Numbered from the stretch's first letter, positions 18,486 to 26,825 are shown. The stretch is 64,000 nt of DNA from JACVRW01 sp052038485 (GCA_052038485.1 JBQGCL010000066.1:9422-73421); one strand, 5' to 3'. Notes: generated by a model from the sequence alone, not told the origin. Translations and numbers: made by a program.

Positions 18486-19366
18486 CAGGCCGGCGCCCCG
18501 AAGGCGGCGAGCATCGCGTCCGCGATCTCGCAGCCGCGGTCTTCTTGGAGGAAGTGCGCCGCGCCCTCGATGCGCACTTGCTCGCCCGCGGTCGGGATCA
18601 GCTGCGTGAACTGCTCGCCGGCCTTCGGGAACGGGAACACGGGATCGGTGTCGGAGAACGCGACCAGCGCGGGCTCGTCCCAGCTGCGCAGCGCGTCGGT
18701 GACCGCCTGCATCTCGGGCACGCCCGGGTCGTCCGGCGACAGCGGCACGAGCAGCGGGAAGCGCTGCGCGCCCGCCTTGCTCTCGGGGTTGGGGAAGGGC
18801 GCCTCGTAGGCGGCCACGACGTCCTCGGGCAGGTCGGTGGTGGTCGCCCCCTGGATGATCATCCCGACCGGCAGGTCGGGCGTGCGCTCGGCGAACTCGC
18901 GCCAGGCCATGAAGCCCTTGCTCACCCGGCCCGTGAACAGGCCGGTGTTGAGGATCACGAGCCGGCCGACCCGATCGGCGTGCTCGACGGCCCAGCGCAG
19001 CCCGATCGGACCGCCCCAGTCCTGCACGACGACGGTCACGTCCTCGAGCTCGACCTGGTCGAGGTGCCGGGTGACCGTCTCGCAGTGGCGCTCGTACGTG
19101 TACCAGGCCTGGTCGGTCGGCTTGTCGGAGCGGCCGAAGCCGACCAGGTCCGGGCAGACGACGCGGTGCCCCTCGCCGACGAGGCGCTCGAGCATGTGCC
19201 GGTAGAGATAGCTCCAGCTCGGCTCTCCGTGAAAGCAGAGCACGGTCGAGCCGCTGCCCTCGTCGACGTGGTGCAGGCGAAGGCCGTCGACCTCGACGTA
19301 GTTGGGCTCGTAGGAGTAGCCCGGCAGGTCCTCGAAGCGTTCGTCGGGTGTGCGAAAGACGTCCAT
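18485..19366 (-). CDS. Alpha/beta hydrolase resembling haloalkane dehalogenase subfamily I
   Basis: 293 aa. Very like DhlA-type haloalkane dehalogenases: FHGEPSWSYLYR, VVCPDLVGFGRSDKP, nucleophile Asp116 with Trp117 in VVQDWGGP, likely acid Asp241 and base His271 (GAAHFLQED). HLD-I enzymes hold the halide with the Trp beside the nucleophile plus a Trp in the cap (Trp175 in DhlA). Aligning the cap by the shared APFP block puts Thr175 there, so the second Trp appears missing, unless my ungapped alignment is wrong. It may act on another substrate. It follows a TetR gene by 16 nt and is coupled to the DUF1330-like gene. Confidence 0.85.
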   Translation of the reverse strand: MDVFRTPDERFEDLPGYSYEPNYVEVDGLRLHHVDEGSGSTVLCFHGEPSWSYLYRHMLERLVGEGHRVVCPDLVGFGRSDKPTDQAWYTYERHCETVTRHLDQVELEDVTVVVQDWGGPIGLRWAVEHADRVGRLVILNTGLFTGRVSKGFMAWREFAERTPDLPVGMIIQGATTTDLPEDVVAAYEAPFPNPESKAGAQRFPLLVPLSPDDPGVPEMQAVTDALRSWDEPALVAFSDTDPVFPFPKAGEQFTQLIPTAGEQVRIEGAAHFLQEDRGCEIADAMLAAFGAPA

Positions 19367-19382
19367 CGGCCCAGTCCTTTCG

Positions 19383-20012
19383 TCAGCGGCTGATGACCGC
19401 GTCCCAGATGTCCGTGAGTGTCTGCACCGCGACCTCCGGCTCGACGCGCGGCTCGCGCCCGAACGTGTCGGTCAGGTAGGTCTCGTTCATGCGGTTGAGC
19501 GCGCGGGCGATCTCGGCCAGGTTGTCCGGCGGCTGGCGCCCCGCGTAGCCGAGCTCGCGCAGCGCCTGCTCGGCGAGCGCGTCGAAGCGGCGGCGCATCT
19601 CCGCGTAGCCCGGCGCGAGCTCCTCGTCGCCGGCCGCCGCCTCCCCGATGCAGCGGAGCAGCGGGCCGTGGCGCATGTACACCGCGACGGCGGCCTCGAA
19701 CGCCTCGCGAGTTGCCGTCCCCGGATCGACCGTGCCCGCCTGAACGAGGCTGAGCTGGGCCTGGTAGATGCCCTCGACGGCCTCGCGCGCCGTGCCCAGC
19801 AGCAGGTCGAGCAGGTCGTCGAAGTGGCGGTAGAAGATCGTGCGCCCGAGACCGGCCTCGCGCATCACCGCGTCCACGCTCAGCTCCGCGTAGGAGCGCG
19901 TGCGGACCAGCTCGGTGGCGGCCGCGATGATCCGCTGGCGGCTCTCGCGGCGGCTCAGTCGCGCCCTCGCGCGGCGCCGCATGGGGGTCGCTGCCTGGGT
20001 CTCGGTGGCCAT
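19383..20012 (-). CDS. TetR-family transcriptional regulator
   Basis: 209 aa. N-terminal helix-turn-helix at about 30-75 (RQRIIAAATELVRTRSY, VDAVMREAGLGRTIFYRHF) and a divergent ligand-binding C-terminal domain. First gene of an apparent operon with the dehalogenase-like hydrolase and DUF1330 protein, and divergent from a sulfatase. A TATGAT box (20024-20029) lies 11 nt before its ATG, and a perfect inverted repeat in the intergenic region is its likely operator. Inferred role: repressor of both transcription units, relieved by an aromatic, halogenated or sulfated inducer. Confidence 0.9.
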   Translation of the reverse strand: MATETQAATPMRRRARARLSRRESRQRIIAAATELVRTRSYAELSVDAVMREAGLGRTIFYRHFDDLLDLLLGTAREAVEGIYQAQLSLVQAGTVDPGTATREAFEAAVAVYMRHGPLLRCIGEAAAGDEELAPGYAEMRRRFDALAEQALRELGYAGRQPPDNLAEIARALNRMNETYLTDTFGREPRVEPEVAVQTLTDIWDAVISR

Positions 20013-20035
20013 CTCGAGGAGGCATCATACAGAAG

Positions 20036-20064
20036 TTGACACCGTGTCACACACTGTGTACGCT
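20036..20064 (+). promoter_or_regulatory. Sulfatase promoter with TetR-type operator
   Basis: TTGACA (20036-20041), a 17-nt spacer and TACGCT (20059-20064), 9 nt before the sulfatase ATG. The perfect repeat TGACAC-C-GTGTCA (20037-20049) overlaps the -35 and a second, ACACA-C-TGTGT (20049-20059), fills the spacer. A bound TetR protein would block this promoter and the divergent tetR promoter. Confidence 0.65.
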
Positions 20065-20073
20065 GCGCCGCCG

Positions 20074-21684
20074 ATGACAGCACGGCGCGCACTCGTCCTG
20101 GCCCTCGCAACCTCCCTCGCGCTCCCCGCCGCGGCCCAGGCGCGCCCTGCGTCGGCAGCCAAGGACGGTCGCCCGAACATCCTCGTCGTGATGACCGACG
20201 ACCAGGCGCAGGCCGACGTGGCCCACATGCCGAACGTCAAGCGCCTGCTCGCCCGGCGCGGCACCACGTTCGCCGACGCGGTCGACTCGTTCCCCCTCTG
20301 CTGCCCCTCGCGAGCCACGTTCATCACCGGTCAGTACGCCCACAACCACGGCGTCGGAGGCAACTTCTGGCCGTTCGGCTGGTACGGCATGAAGCACCGC
20401 GCCAACACCCTCCCGGCGTGGCTCCAGCAGGCCGGCTACCGGACCGCGCTGATCGGCAAGTGGCTGAACGGCTACGGGGCGCGCGACGCGCACGGCGAGG
20501 TCCCGCACGGCTTCACGATCTGGCGCGGGCTGCTCGACGTGTCGGCCTACGACTACCACAACTTCGTGATGAACCAGAACGGCAAGCTGAAGAGCTGGGG
20601 CGACCCTGACTTCGCGCGCAAGCTGGTCGAGTTCGCCAAGATCGAGGTGACCCCCAACCCCGGCGGACTGCAGGGGGTGCTCGCGCAGCTGCGCAAGTTC
20701 TTCGGCCCGCCGCCGTACACCTACTGGGGCGCCGAGGATCCCGAGGACTACTCGCCCGACGTGACCGGCGGGATCACCGAGCAGCTCGTGCGCGCCGAGG
20801 CCAAGTCGAAGAAGCCCTTCTTCATCTGGTGGTCACCGGCCGCCCCGCACCGAGAGGACGTGGCGACGACGCTGATGGGCCGTCCCGGCCGCGACCCGCG
20901 CCCGGCGCCCCGCTACGCGGCCAAGAGCTCGCAGTACAAGCTGCCCAAGCCGCCCAGCTTCAACGAGACCGACTTCGCCGACAAGCCGTCCAACATGCAG
21001 AACGCCGCGAAGGTGATGACGGCGGCGCAGATCCAGCAGCTCCAGCTCGACTACGAGGGCCGCATCGGCTCGCTGCTGGCGGTGGACGACCACGTCAAGA
21101 AGCTGATCGGGACCCTGAAGCGGACCCACCAGCTCAAGAACACGCTGATCGTCTTCCTGTCGGACAACGGCTGGCTCCAGGGACAGCACCGTGTCACGGG
21201 CGACAAGTTCCTCCCCTACGAGGAGTCGATCCGCATCCCGCTGATCGTCCGCGGGCCGGGCGTGCCTGCCGGCAAGACGATCGAGGGGCAGGTGGCCAAC
21301 ATCGACTTCGCCCCCACGCTGGTCGACGCCGCCAACGCGAGGGCCGGCCGCAGGATGGACGGCGTCTCGCTCCTGCCGACGCTCCGCAACCCGCGCAAGC
21401 GCCCGGACCGGGTGATCGAGATCGAGGCGCTCGAGCGGCTGTTCGAGGGCGACATCCCGGTGAACGCCTGGGACCGGCCCTACAAGGGCGTGCGCACCGA
21501 CCGCTACACCTACGTCGTCTACGAGGAGACCGGCGAGCAGGAGCTCTACGACCGCCGCAAGGACCCGTACCAGCTGACCAACATCGCGGGGAACCCGGCC
21601 TACGCGCAGATCAAGGCGAAGCTCGCCAGACAGCTCGCCAGGCTCGATCGGTGCAAGGGCCGCTCGTGCAACCTCACGCCGTGA
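20074..21684 (+). CDS. Secreted type I sulfatase
   Basis: 536 aa with a signal peptide (1-28). Type I sulfatases hydrolyse sulfate esters with a formylglycine. The motif SFPLCCPSRATFITG places the residue to be modified at Cys76 (C-x-P-S-R), with metal ligands Asp42 and Asp43 in VVMTDDQ; later DNGWLQGQHR supplies more metal ligands. Formylglycine generation would need a separate FGE, not seen in this window. ATG lies 9 nt after a -10 box with no SD, so leaderless. Its stop overlaps the start of the next secreted protein by GTGA. Substrate unknown; the divergent TetR suggests inducible use. Confidence 0.92.
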   Translation: MTARRALVLALATSLALPAAAQARPASAAKDGRPNILVVMTDDQAQADVAHMPNVKRLLARRGTTFADAVDSFPLCCPSRATFITGQYAHNHGVGGNFWPFGWYGMKHRANTLPAWLQQAGYRTALIGKWLNGYGARDAHGEVPHGFTIWRGLLDVSAYDYHNFVMNQNGKLKSWGDPDFARKLVEFAKIEVTPNPGGLQGVLAQLRKFFGPPPYTYWGAEDPEDYSPDVTGGITEQLVRAEAKSKKPFFIWWSPAAPHREDVATTLMGRPGRDPRPAPRYAAKSSQYKLPKPPSFNETDFADKPSNMQNAAKVMTAAQIQQLQLDYEGRIGSLLAVDDHVKKLIGTLKRTHQLKNTLIVFLSDNGWLQGQHRVTGDKFLPYEESIRIPLIVRGPGVPAGKTIEGQVANIDFAPTLVDAANARAGRRMDGVSLLPTLRNPRKRPDRVIEIEALERLFEGDIPVNAWDRPYKGVRTDRYTYVVYEETGEQELYDRRKDPYQLTNIAGNPAYAQIKAKLARQLARLDRCKGRSCNLTP

Positions 21685-22748
21685 GGGCCGCCGTCCTACT
21701 GGCCGCCGGCGCGTTTGCCTCGTGGGGGGCCGCGCCGGCGTCGGCGGCCACCCTCGGCGGCCTCCACGACGCTCGCTACTGCGAGATCATCGAGCTCAAG
21801 GGCGCGCCGCCGAGCGCGACCGCCACGGTCTGGAACACGATCGGCCTGAACGGGTGCCCGGCCGCGTGGTGGAACGCGTTCGACGCGGCCGACCTCGCCA
21901 AGGAGCGCGGCGCCACGCTGGTCGTGCTGAATGGCCCGCGCCACTTCCTGATGGACTCGGTGACCGCCACGCCGGGCCGCGTGCGCTCATTCCACGGCGA
22001 GAAGCTGCGCCGGGTGGCGACGATCCCGATCCGCAGCGCGGCGGACCTCGCCCGCACGGCATACACCGATCGCGTCATCGAGCGCGGCAACGTCTGGCAT
22101 TGGAAGAAGGGGCGGCGCGTGTACGAGCTGGTCGCGCCGGGCGGGGACGTCTACGTGATGCAGGCCTACTCGCAGATCGTCGATCCCCGGCTCGCGATCG
22201 GGAAGCTGCGCGGGCTCGGCCGCCGGCTCGACCCGCCGACGGGCTGGCGCTATCGCTCGCGCGTGCTGAAACGACCGCTCGCGGTGGGCGCGAAGGGCGA
22301 GGCGACGATCGTCCAGGACGAGCTCCAGAACACCTACCAGCTGGTCAGCACGGCCCGGCCGGCCGGACGCCGCAAGCGCCACGCGGTATCGATCGACGGC
22401 AAGACCAAGATGATCAAGACGCCGAAGACGCCGGGCACGATCGAGGACCACGGCACGCTCACGGGCACGCCGTTCGGGCGCGGCAAGGTCGAGATCGTCG
22501 TCAGGCTGGCCGGCGGCAAGGCGACCGGCACGTTCACGATGCTGTTCGCGAAGGGCTCGATCACCGGCAGCGTCGACATGCCGTTCACGATCGCCGGCGG
22601 TGAGATCGACTTCCGCGGCACCGCGACCTTCACGGGCGGCACCGGGGCGTACCGCGGCATCACCAGCGGCACGCTCCAGGTTCACGACCACAACACCCTG
22701 GACGGGCAGAACGGCGTCGTCTCATTGGAGGGGTCCGCCAGGTTCTAG
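21681..22748 (+). CDS. Secreted protein of unknown function with C-terminal barrel-like domain
   Basis: 355 aa, GTG start overlapping the sulfatase stop (GTGA). Signal peptide 1-23 (AAPASAAT). The N-terminal part (about 24-200; GLHDARYCEIIELKG, RTAYTDRVIERGNVWHWKKG) is not a family I can name. The C-terminal 120 residues read as repeated beta strands with GTLTGTPFGRGKVEIVVRL, FTGGTGAYRGITSGTLQVHD, resembling the allene-oxide-cyclase/dirigent-like barrel. Coupling to the sulfatase suggests a joint extracytoplasmic task, such as binding or presenting a sulfated ligand; this is inference. The stop shares CTAG with the convergent second sulfatase. Confidence 0.72.
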   Translation: MRAAVLLAAGAFASWGAAPASAATLGGLHDARYCEIIELKGAPPSATATVWNTIGLNGCPAAWWNAFDAADLAKERGATLVVLNGPRHFLMDSVTATPGRVRSFHGEKLRRVATIPIRSAADLARTAYTDRVIERGNVWHWKKGRRVYELVAPGGDVYVMQAYSQIVDPRLAIGKLRGLGRRLDPPTGWRYRSRVLKRPLAVGAKGEATIVQDELQNTYQLVSTARPAGRRKRHAVSIDGKTKMIKTPKTPGTIEDHGTLTGTPFGRGKVEIVVRLAGGKATGTFTMLFAKGSITGSVDMPFTIAGGEIDFRGTATFTGGTGAYRGITSGTLQVHDHNTLDGQNGVVSLEGSARF

Positions 22749-24355
22749 GGCGGTGGCAGGGGTGGCGCGAGCGTGCCGCTGTCAGCGCACGCTTGCGCCA
22801 GCCGCTCGTGCAGGCGCACCCGCTCGCGCTCGGCCGCCTCGTCACGCGCGCGCCCGGTGTGCTTGTCGACCAGGTTGACCGCCTCGTGCGGATCCGCCTC
22901 GAGGTCGTACAGCTCGTACTCGGGCGCCTGGCGGCCTGACGGGTCGAGGTAGATCGCGTACTTCCAGCGCGCGTCGCGCACGCAGCGGATCCGGTTGGGC
23001 TGACCCGGCACGTCCTGGAAAGCCGTCGCCGCCTGATGGTCGTCGTAGGTGAACAGCACAGCGTCGCGCACGGACTCCTCGCCGCCGCTGAGGATCGGTC
23101 CCAGGTCGCGACCGTCGAAGCGCCCGGCGTCGCCCGCCTCGCCGGTCAGGCCGAGCAGCGTCGGCACCAGGTCGACAAGCGAGGCCAGCGCGTCGCTCTC
23201 GCGCGGCTGCGGGAACATGACCGGGTTGGAGATCACGAGCGGCACGCGGATCGACTCCTCGTAGCCGTTGAACATCTTCTGGCGCAGGCCGCCGTGCGAG
23301 AGACCCAGCTCGCCGTGGTCGGAGGTGCGCGCGATCACCGTGCGCGAGCGCAGGGAGTTGGGGTCGCCCGGGTCGCCCAGCGCCGCCAGCAGCCGGCCGA
23401 TCTTCTCGTCGACGACGCGATGCAGGTAGGCGTAGAAGTTGACGTAGTCGCGCCGCGCGTCGTCGTCGGAGAGCGCGCCGATGTAAGCGGTCTGGCCGAG
23501 CTTCATCAGCGAGTGCACGGTCGGCTTGGTGCGCAGGTCCTCGTCGACGGTCGGCGGCAGCGGCACGTCGAGCCCGCGGAACTGCTCGGCCAGGTAGCCG
23601 CCGCGCTCGAACTGCGACGGGTAGCCCAGCACGTCGTGCGGGTTGACCAGAGAGAAGACGAGACAGAACGGCTCGGGCAGCCGCTCCTGTGCGAGCCAGG
23701 CCTCGACCTGGCGCGTGTAGTCCTCGTCCCAGCCCTCGTGCGTCGTGCCGGCGTTGCCGCCGCCGAACGTCTCGGCCTTGGCGTCGCCGCCGGCGTCGGG
23801 CGGCTCCCACTCGGCGAAGCCGTAGTCGCGCTCGATCCGCCCGGGGTCGGCGGCGCTCCAGCCGGTTCCGTCGACCGGCTTCGAGAGGTGCCACTTGCCT
23901 TTCAGCACGACGTGGTAGCCGCGCTCGCGCAGCATCGTCGCGAGCGTGTCGATACCAGGCGGCAGCTCGGGCTCGTTGCCGCTCTTGGGCCCGAGCCGGA
24001 ACAGGCTCTTGAGGAACCGGCCGGCCAGCCGCCGGCGGGGCACCTCGCGGCTGCGCCACAGCTGCCGGAGGGTGCGTAGCACGTCGGGGAAGTTGCGGTT
24101 GTCCGGATAGAGGTCCCCCTCGGTCAGCGTCAGCGTGACCCCGTGGCGCGACGGATAGGTGCCGGTGAGCAGGCTCGCGCGGCTGGGCGAGCACATGGCG
24201 GTCGCGGTGAACGCGCGCGTGAAGCTGACGCCCGTACGGCGCAGCTCGGCGTCGTTGGGCATCAGCGCGTCGAGCCAGCCGGCGTCGGAGGGCCAGTGCT
24301 GCGGCGCGCGTTGCTGATCGGTGATCAGCAGGATGAGATTGGGCTGCCCCTGCAC
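22745..24355 (-). CDS. Type I sulfatase, cytosolic-looking
   Basis: 536 aa from GTG 24355, giving MQGQPNLILLITDQQRAP, the standard sulfatase opening; an upstream GTG (24397) would add 14 residues but runs into the divergent P450 start. Cys55 in ATAMCSPSRASLLTGTYPSR is the formylglycine site; Asp13 in ITDQQ is a metal ligand. No signal peptide. A large insert at about 95-165 contains a basic stretch (LWRSREVPRRRLAGRF). C-terminal DLEADPHEAVNL is typical. It differs clearly from the secreted sulfatase 1 kb away, so the two probably act on different substrates or in different compartments. Confidence 0.9.
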   Translation of the reverse strand: MQGQPNLILLITDQQRAPQHWPSDAGWLDALMPNDAELRRTGVSFTRAFTATAMCSPSRASLLTGTYPSRHGVTLTLTEGDLYPDNRNFPDVLRTLRQLWRSREVPRRRLAGRFLKSLFRLGPKSGNEPELPPGIDTLATMLRERGYHVVLKGKWHLSKPVDGTGWSAADPGRIERDYGFAEWEPPDAGGDAKAETFGGGNAGTTHEGWDEDYTRQVEAWLAQERLPEPFCLVFSLVNPHDVLGYPSQFERGGYLAEQFRGLDVPLPPTVDEDLRTKPTVHSLMKLGQTAYIGALSDDDARRDYVNFYAYLHRVVDEKIGRLLAALGDPGDPNSLRSRTVIARTSDHGELGLSHGGLRQKMFNGYEESIRVPLVISNPVMFPQPRESDALASLVDLVPTLLGLTGEAGDAGRFDGRDLGPILSGGEESVRDAVLFTYDDHQAATAFQDVPGQPNRIRCVRDARWKYAIYLDPSGRQAPEYELYDLEADPHEAVNLVDKHTGRARDEAAERERVRLHERLAQACADSGTLAPPLPPP

Positions 24356-24378
24356 GCGCGGCAGTGTAAGGTCGGCAC

Positions 24379-25611
24379 GTGTCGATTGACCAGACACCGC
24401 TCGACGAAGTTCTGGTCACCGAGCGGGAGCTGTGGCCCGACGGCCCGCCGCACGAGCTGTTCAAGGAGCTGCGCGCGAAGTGCCCGGTCCACTGGACCTC
24501 GGAGATCACCGAGTACCCGGAGGAGGACGGCTTCTGGTCGATCACGCGTGCCGACGACGTGCGCGAGGTCAGCCTCGACTGGGAGACGTACTCGTCGGCG
24601 CACGGCATCACCGCGCTGACCAACGCGATCATGCCGGTCGAGCTGATCTCGGCGATGTTCATCGGCATGGACCCGCCCAAGCACGACCGGCTCAAGCAGC
24701 TCTTCCAGCGCGGCTTCACGCCCAAGCGGATCGCCGAGCACGAGGACGCGATCAGGGCGATCACGCTCGAGGTGCTCGACCGGCTCGAGGGACGCGACGA
24801 GTGCGACCTCGTGACCGACGTCGCCCAGCCTGTGGTGTCGCGCGTGATCGGCAGCTTCATGGGCATCCCGCCCGAGGACGACGAGATCTGGGCGCGGCTG
24901 ATGAACAACACGCTCGGCGCCGGCGACCCGGACATGAACCCCGAGGGCGTCCAGTCGGTGATGGAGCGCGACGTGCCCGAGATCTTCCAGCGCTGCGGAC
25001 AGCTGATCGCCGAGCGGCGCGAGCAGCCGACCGACGACCTGACCAGCGTGCTCGTGCACGCAGAGGTCGACGGCGAGCGGCTCGAGGAGCACGAGATCGT
25101 GATGGGCTTCTTCCTGCTGGTGGCCGCGGGCAACGACAGCACCAAGGCCACCTACTGCGCCGGCATGCGCGCGCTGATGGAGAACCCGGCTCAGAAGCAG
25201 ATGCTGATCGACGACCCCTCGCTGATCCCGGGGACCGTCGAGGAGGCGCTGCGCATGTACCCCGCGTTCGCGCACTTCCGCCGCACGGCCACGCGCGACG
25301 TCGAGCTGGGCGGCAAGCAGATCCGCGAGGGCGACAAGATCGTCATGTGGTACGTCTCGTCGAACCGCGACGAGACGCGCTACGACGACCCGGACCGCTT
25401 CGACGTAACGCGCGACCCCGAGCACCAGGCCTTCGGCGCGGGCGGACGGCACTTCTGCCTCGGCGCCGCGCTGGCGCGGCTGGAGCTACGCGTGCTGCTC
25501 GAGGAGACGCTCAAGCGCCACCCGAACATCGAGCTGGTGGGGACGCCGCAGTACGCGGAGTCGCCGTTCATCAACCAGCTGAAGACGCTTCCGGTCCGGC
25601 TGAACGGCTAG
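24379..25611 (+). CDS. Cytochrome P450
   Basis: 410 aa, soluble bacterial class I type. Heme ligand Cys360 in FGAGGRHFCLGAALARLE; ExxR pair Glu289-Arg292; I-helix oxygen-activation motif AGNDS at 250-254, where the usual Thr is Ser254. The conserved MDPPKHDRLK at 97-106 is also present. GTG start with TAAGGT (24367-24372) 6 nt upstream and no SD. No ferredoxin is adjacent; FprA-type reductase is 13 kb away. The substrate is unknown. Position between a sulfatase and the Fe-S module suggests a catabolic P450. The stop shares CTAG with the convergent A-type carrier gene. Confidence 0.95.
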   Translation: MSIDQTPLDEVLVTERELWPDGPPHELFKELRAKCPVHWTSEITEYPEEDGFWSITRADDVREVSLDWETYSSAHGITALTNAIMPVELISAMFIGMDPPKHDRLKQLFQRGFTPKRIAEHEDAIRAITLEVLDRLEGRDECDLVTDVAQPVVSRVIGSFMGIPPEDDEIWARLMNNTLGAGDPDMNPEGVQSVMERDVPEIFQRCGQLIAERREQPTDDLTSVLVHAEVDGERLEEHEIVMGFFLLVAAGNDSTKATYCAGMRALMENPAQKQMLIDDPSLIPGTVEEALRMYPAFAHFRRTATRDVELGGKQIREGDKIVMWYVSSNRDETRYDDPDRFDVTRDPEHQAFGAGGRHFCLGAALARLELRVLLEETLKRHPNIELVGTPQYAESPFINQLKTLPVRLNG

Positions 25612-25964
25612 GCGGCGCTGCCGCAGGACGGCTCTTCGTCCGCCACGCGGAAGGACGAGCCGCAGCCGCACGAGGCGACCGTGTTGGGGTTCGAGACCTC
25701 GAAGCCGGACCCCATGAAGTTCTCGGTGTAGTCGACCGTGGAGCCGTCGACGTACCGGAGGCTGGCCGGGTCGACCAGCACGCGAATCCCCGAGGTGTCG
25801 AAGACGTGGTCGTCGTCGCGCTGCTCGTCGAGCGCCAGCGCGTACTGGAACCCGCTGCAGCCGCCACCCCGCACGCCCACTCGGAGGCCCACGCCGCCCT
25901 CGGCGGTCTGGCCCTCCATGAACGCGCGGACCTTCTCGGCTGCGATGTCGGTCAGCTGGACCAT
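25608..25964 (-). CDS. A-type Fe-S carrier (HesB/IscA/ErpA family)
   Basis: 118 aa. Carries [2Fe-2S]/[4Fe-4S] clusters to apo-enzymes. The three cluster cysteines are present: Cys in RGGGCSGFQYALAL and the pair in VASCGCGSSFRV near the C-terminus. The ATG at 25964 gives the normal N-terminus MVQLTDIAAEKVRAFM; a longer frame upstream has no family sequence. TACAAT (25974-25979), 9 nt before the ATG, is one of the best -10 boxes in the window. Divergent from bolA-grx. Confidence 0.95.
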   Translation of the reverse strand: MVQLTDIAAEKVRAFMEGQTAEGGVGLRVGVRGGGCSGFQYALALDEQRDDDHVFDTSGIRVLVDPASLRYVDGSTVDYTENFMGSGFEVSNPNTVASCGCGSSFRVADEEPSCGSAA

Positions 25965-25973
25965 GTGCCCCCA

Positions 25974-26001
25974 ATTGTATCGGCGATCCCGTCTGTACCC
26001 T
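25974..26001. promoter_or_regulatory. Divergent promoter between A-type carrier and bolA
   Basis: Minus-strand TACAAT (25974-25979) and plus-strand TACCCT (25996-26001) sit 9 and 10 nt from their start codons in a 47-nt intergenic region. The two promoters overlap, allowing joint control of Fe-S genes. Confidence 0.5.
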
Positions 26002-26011
26002 GAAGACAGCG

Positions 26012-26251
26012 ATGCCAACACCGGCAGAACTTCAGGAGCGCATCGAAGCCGCGCTGCCCGGCGCCGAGGTCATGGTCGACGACCTGACCGGCGGCGGGGA
26101 CCACTTCCGCGCCGAGGTCGTCTCGGACAGGTTCGAGGGCCTGTCCCGGATCCAGCAGCACAAGCTGGTCTACGACGTCTTCGGAGCGGAGATCGGCGGC
26201 GCCATCCACGCGCTCTCGATCAAGACCTCGACACCCGGAGCCACACCGTGA
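26012..26251 (+). CDS. bolA: BolA-family protein
   Basis: 79 aa, full BolA fold: LQERIEAALPGAEVMVDDL, then GGGDHFRAEVVSDRFEGLSR and the HKLVYDVFG-IGGAIHALSIKT helix-strand end. The conserved C-terminal His (IHAL) is a usual co-ligand of the BolA-glutaredoxin [2Fe-2S] cluster. TACCCT lies 10 nt upstream of the ATG. Overlaps the monothiol glutaredoxin start by GTGA, so the two partners are made together. Confidence 0.92.
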   Translation: MPTPAELQERIEAALPGAEVMVDDLTGGGDHFRAEVVSDRFEGLSRIQQHKLVYDVFGAEIGGAIHALSIKTSTPGATP

Positions 26252-26640
26252 CCAACGACGAGATCCGCGAGTTCATCCAGCAGGCGATCGACGAGAACCG
26301 CGTCATGCTGTTCATGAAGGGCACGCCCCACCAGCCCGCGTGCGGCTTCTCCGCCCGCACCGCCGCCGCGCTGAACGCCCTCGGGGTGCAGTACGCGGCG
26401 CTCGACATCCTTCCCGACCCGCGCATCCGCGAGGAGCTGTCGGGGCTGTCCGGCTGGCCGACGATCCCTCAGCTGTTCGTGAACAAGGAGCTGGTCGGCG
26501 GCTCGGACATCGTCATCGAGATGTTCGAGTCGGGCGAGCTCGCCGAGCTGCTCGGAGTGGAGCAGCCCGAGGAGTCCGAGCCCGAGCCGCAGCCCGAGGT
26601 GGCACAGCGTCCGATCGGACTCGAGAACCACCTGGACTAG
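26248..26640 (+). CDS. grxD: Monothiol glutaredoxin (Grx4/GrxD type)
   Basis: 130 aa. CGFS active site in GTPHQPACGFSARTAAAL (about 29-46), then GWPTIPQLFVNKELVGGSDI with the GSH-binding TVP-like loop. CGFS glutaredoxins hold a glutathione-bridged [2Fe-2S] cluster and pair with BolA. After about residue 100 there is a Glu/Pro-rich tail (EEPESEPEPQ-type) not found in minimal family members. Most actinobacteria use mycothiol rather than glutathione, so the thiol used here is open. A minus-strand small ORF overlaps the 3' end. Confidence 0.92.
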   Translation: MTNDEIREFIQQAIDENRVMLFMKGTPHQPACGFSARTAAALNALGVQYAALDILPDPRIREELSGLSGWPTIPQLFVNKELVGGSDIVIEMFESGELAELLGVEQPEESEPEPQPEVAQRPIGLENHLD

Positions 26641-26779
26641 CGGCGTAGGTCCAGCGCTCTATCTGGGCGCCGACCTCATCAAGGCCGTCCAACTCAACCC
26701 ATTCGTGGTTGCCGAGGTTCTCGACCACCACTCGCTCTCCACGGACCCGGACGAAGTAGCTCTGTAGGGGAGGCTGCAT
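26513..26779 (-). CDS. Possible small protein, partly antisense to the glutaredoxin gene
   Basis: 88 aa. The first 46 codons (26642-26779) lie in the gap and read like a real protein (YFVRVRGERVVVENLGNHEW, then a DEVGAQIERWTY helix). The rest is antisense to the glutaredoxin tail and is Arg/Ala/Pro-rich, as shadow frames are. TACGTT (26788-26793) lies 8 nt before the ATG, like other genes here. Either a small gene whose end drifted into its neighbour or a remnant. No family recognised. Confidence 0.35.
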   Translation of the reverse strand: MQPPLQSYFVRVRGERVVVENLGNHEWVELDGLDEVGAQIERWTYAASPGGSRVRSDAVPPRAAARARTPRAAPLRAARRARPTRTSR

Positions 26780-26825
26780 GCTGCTTCAACGTAGGGACGG
26801 TTTGTGAGACGGCGCTAAGAGTTCG

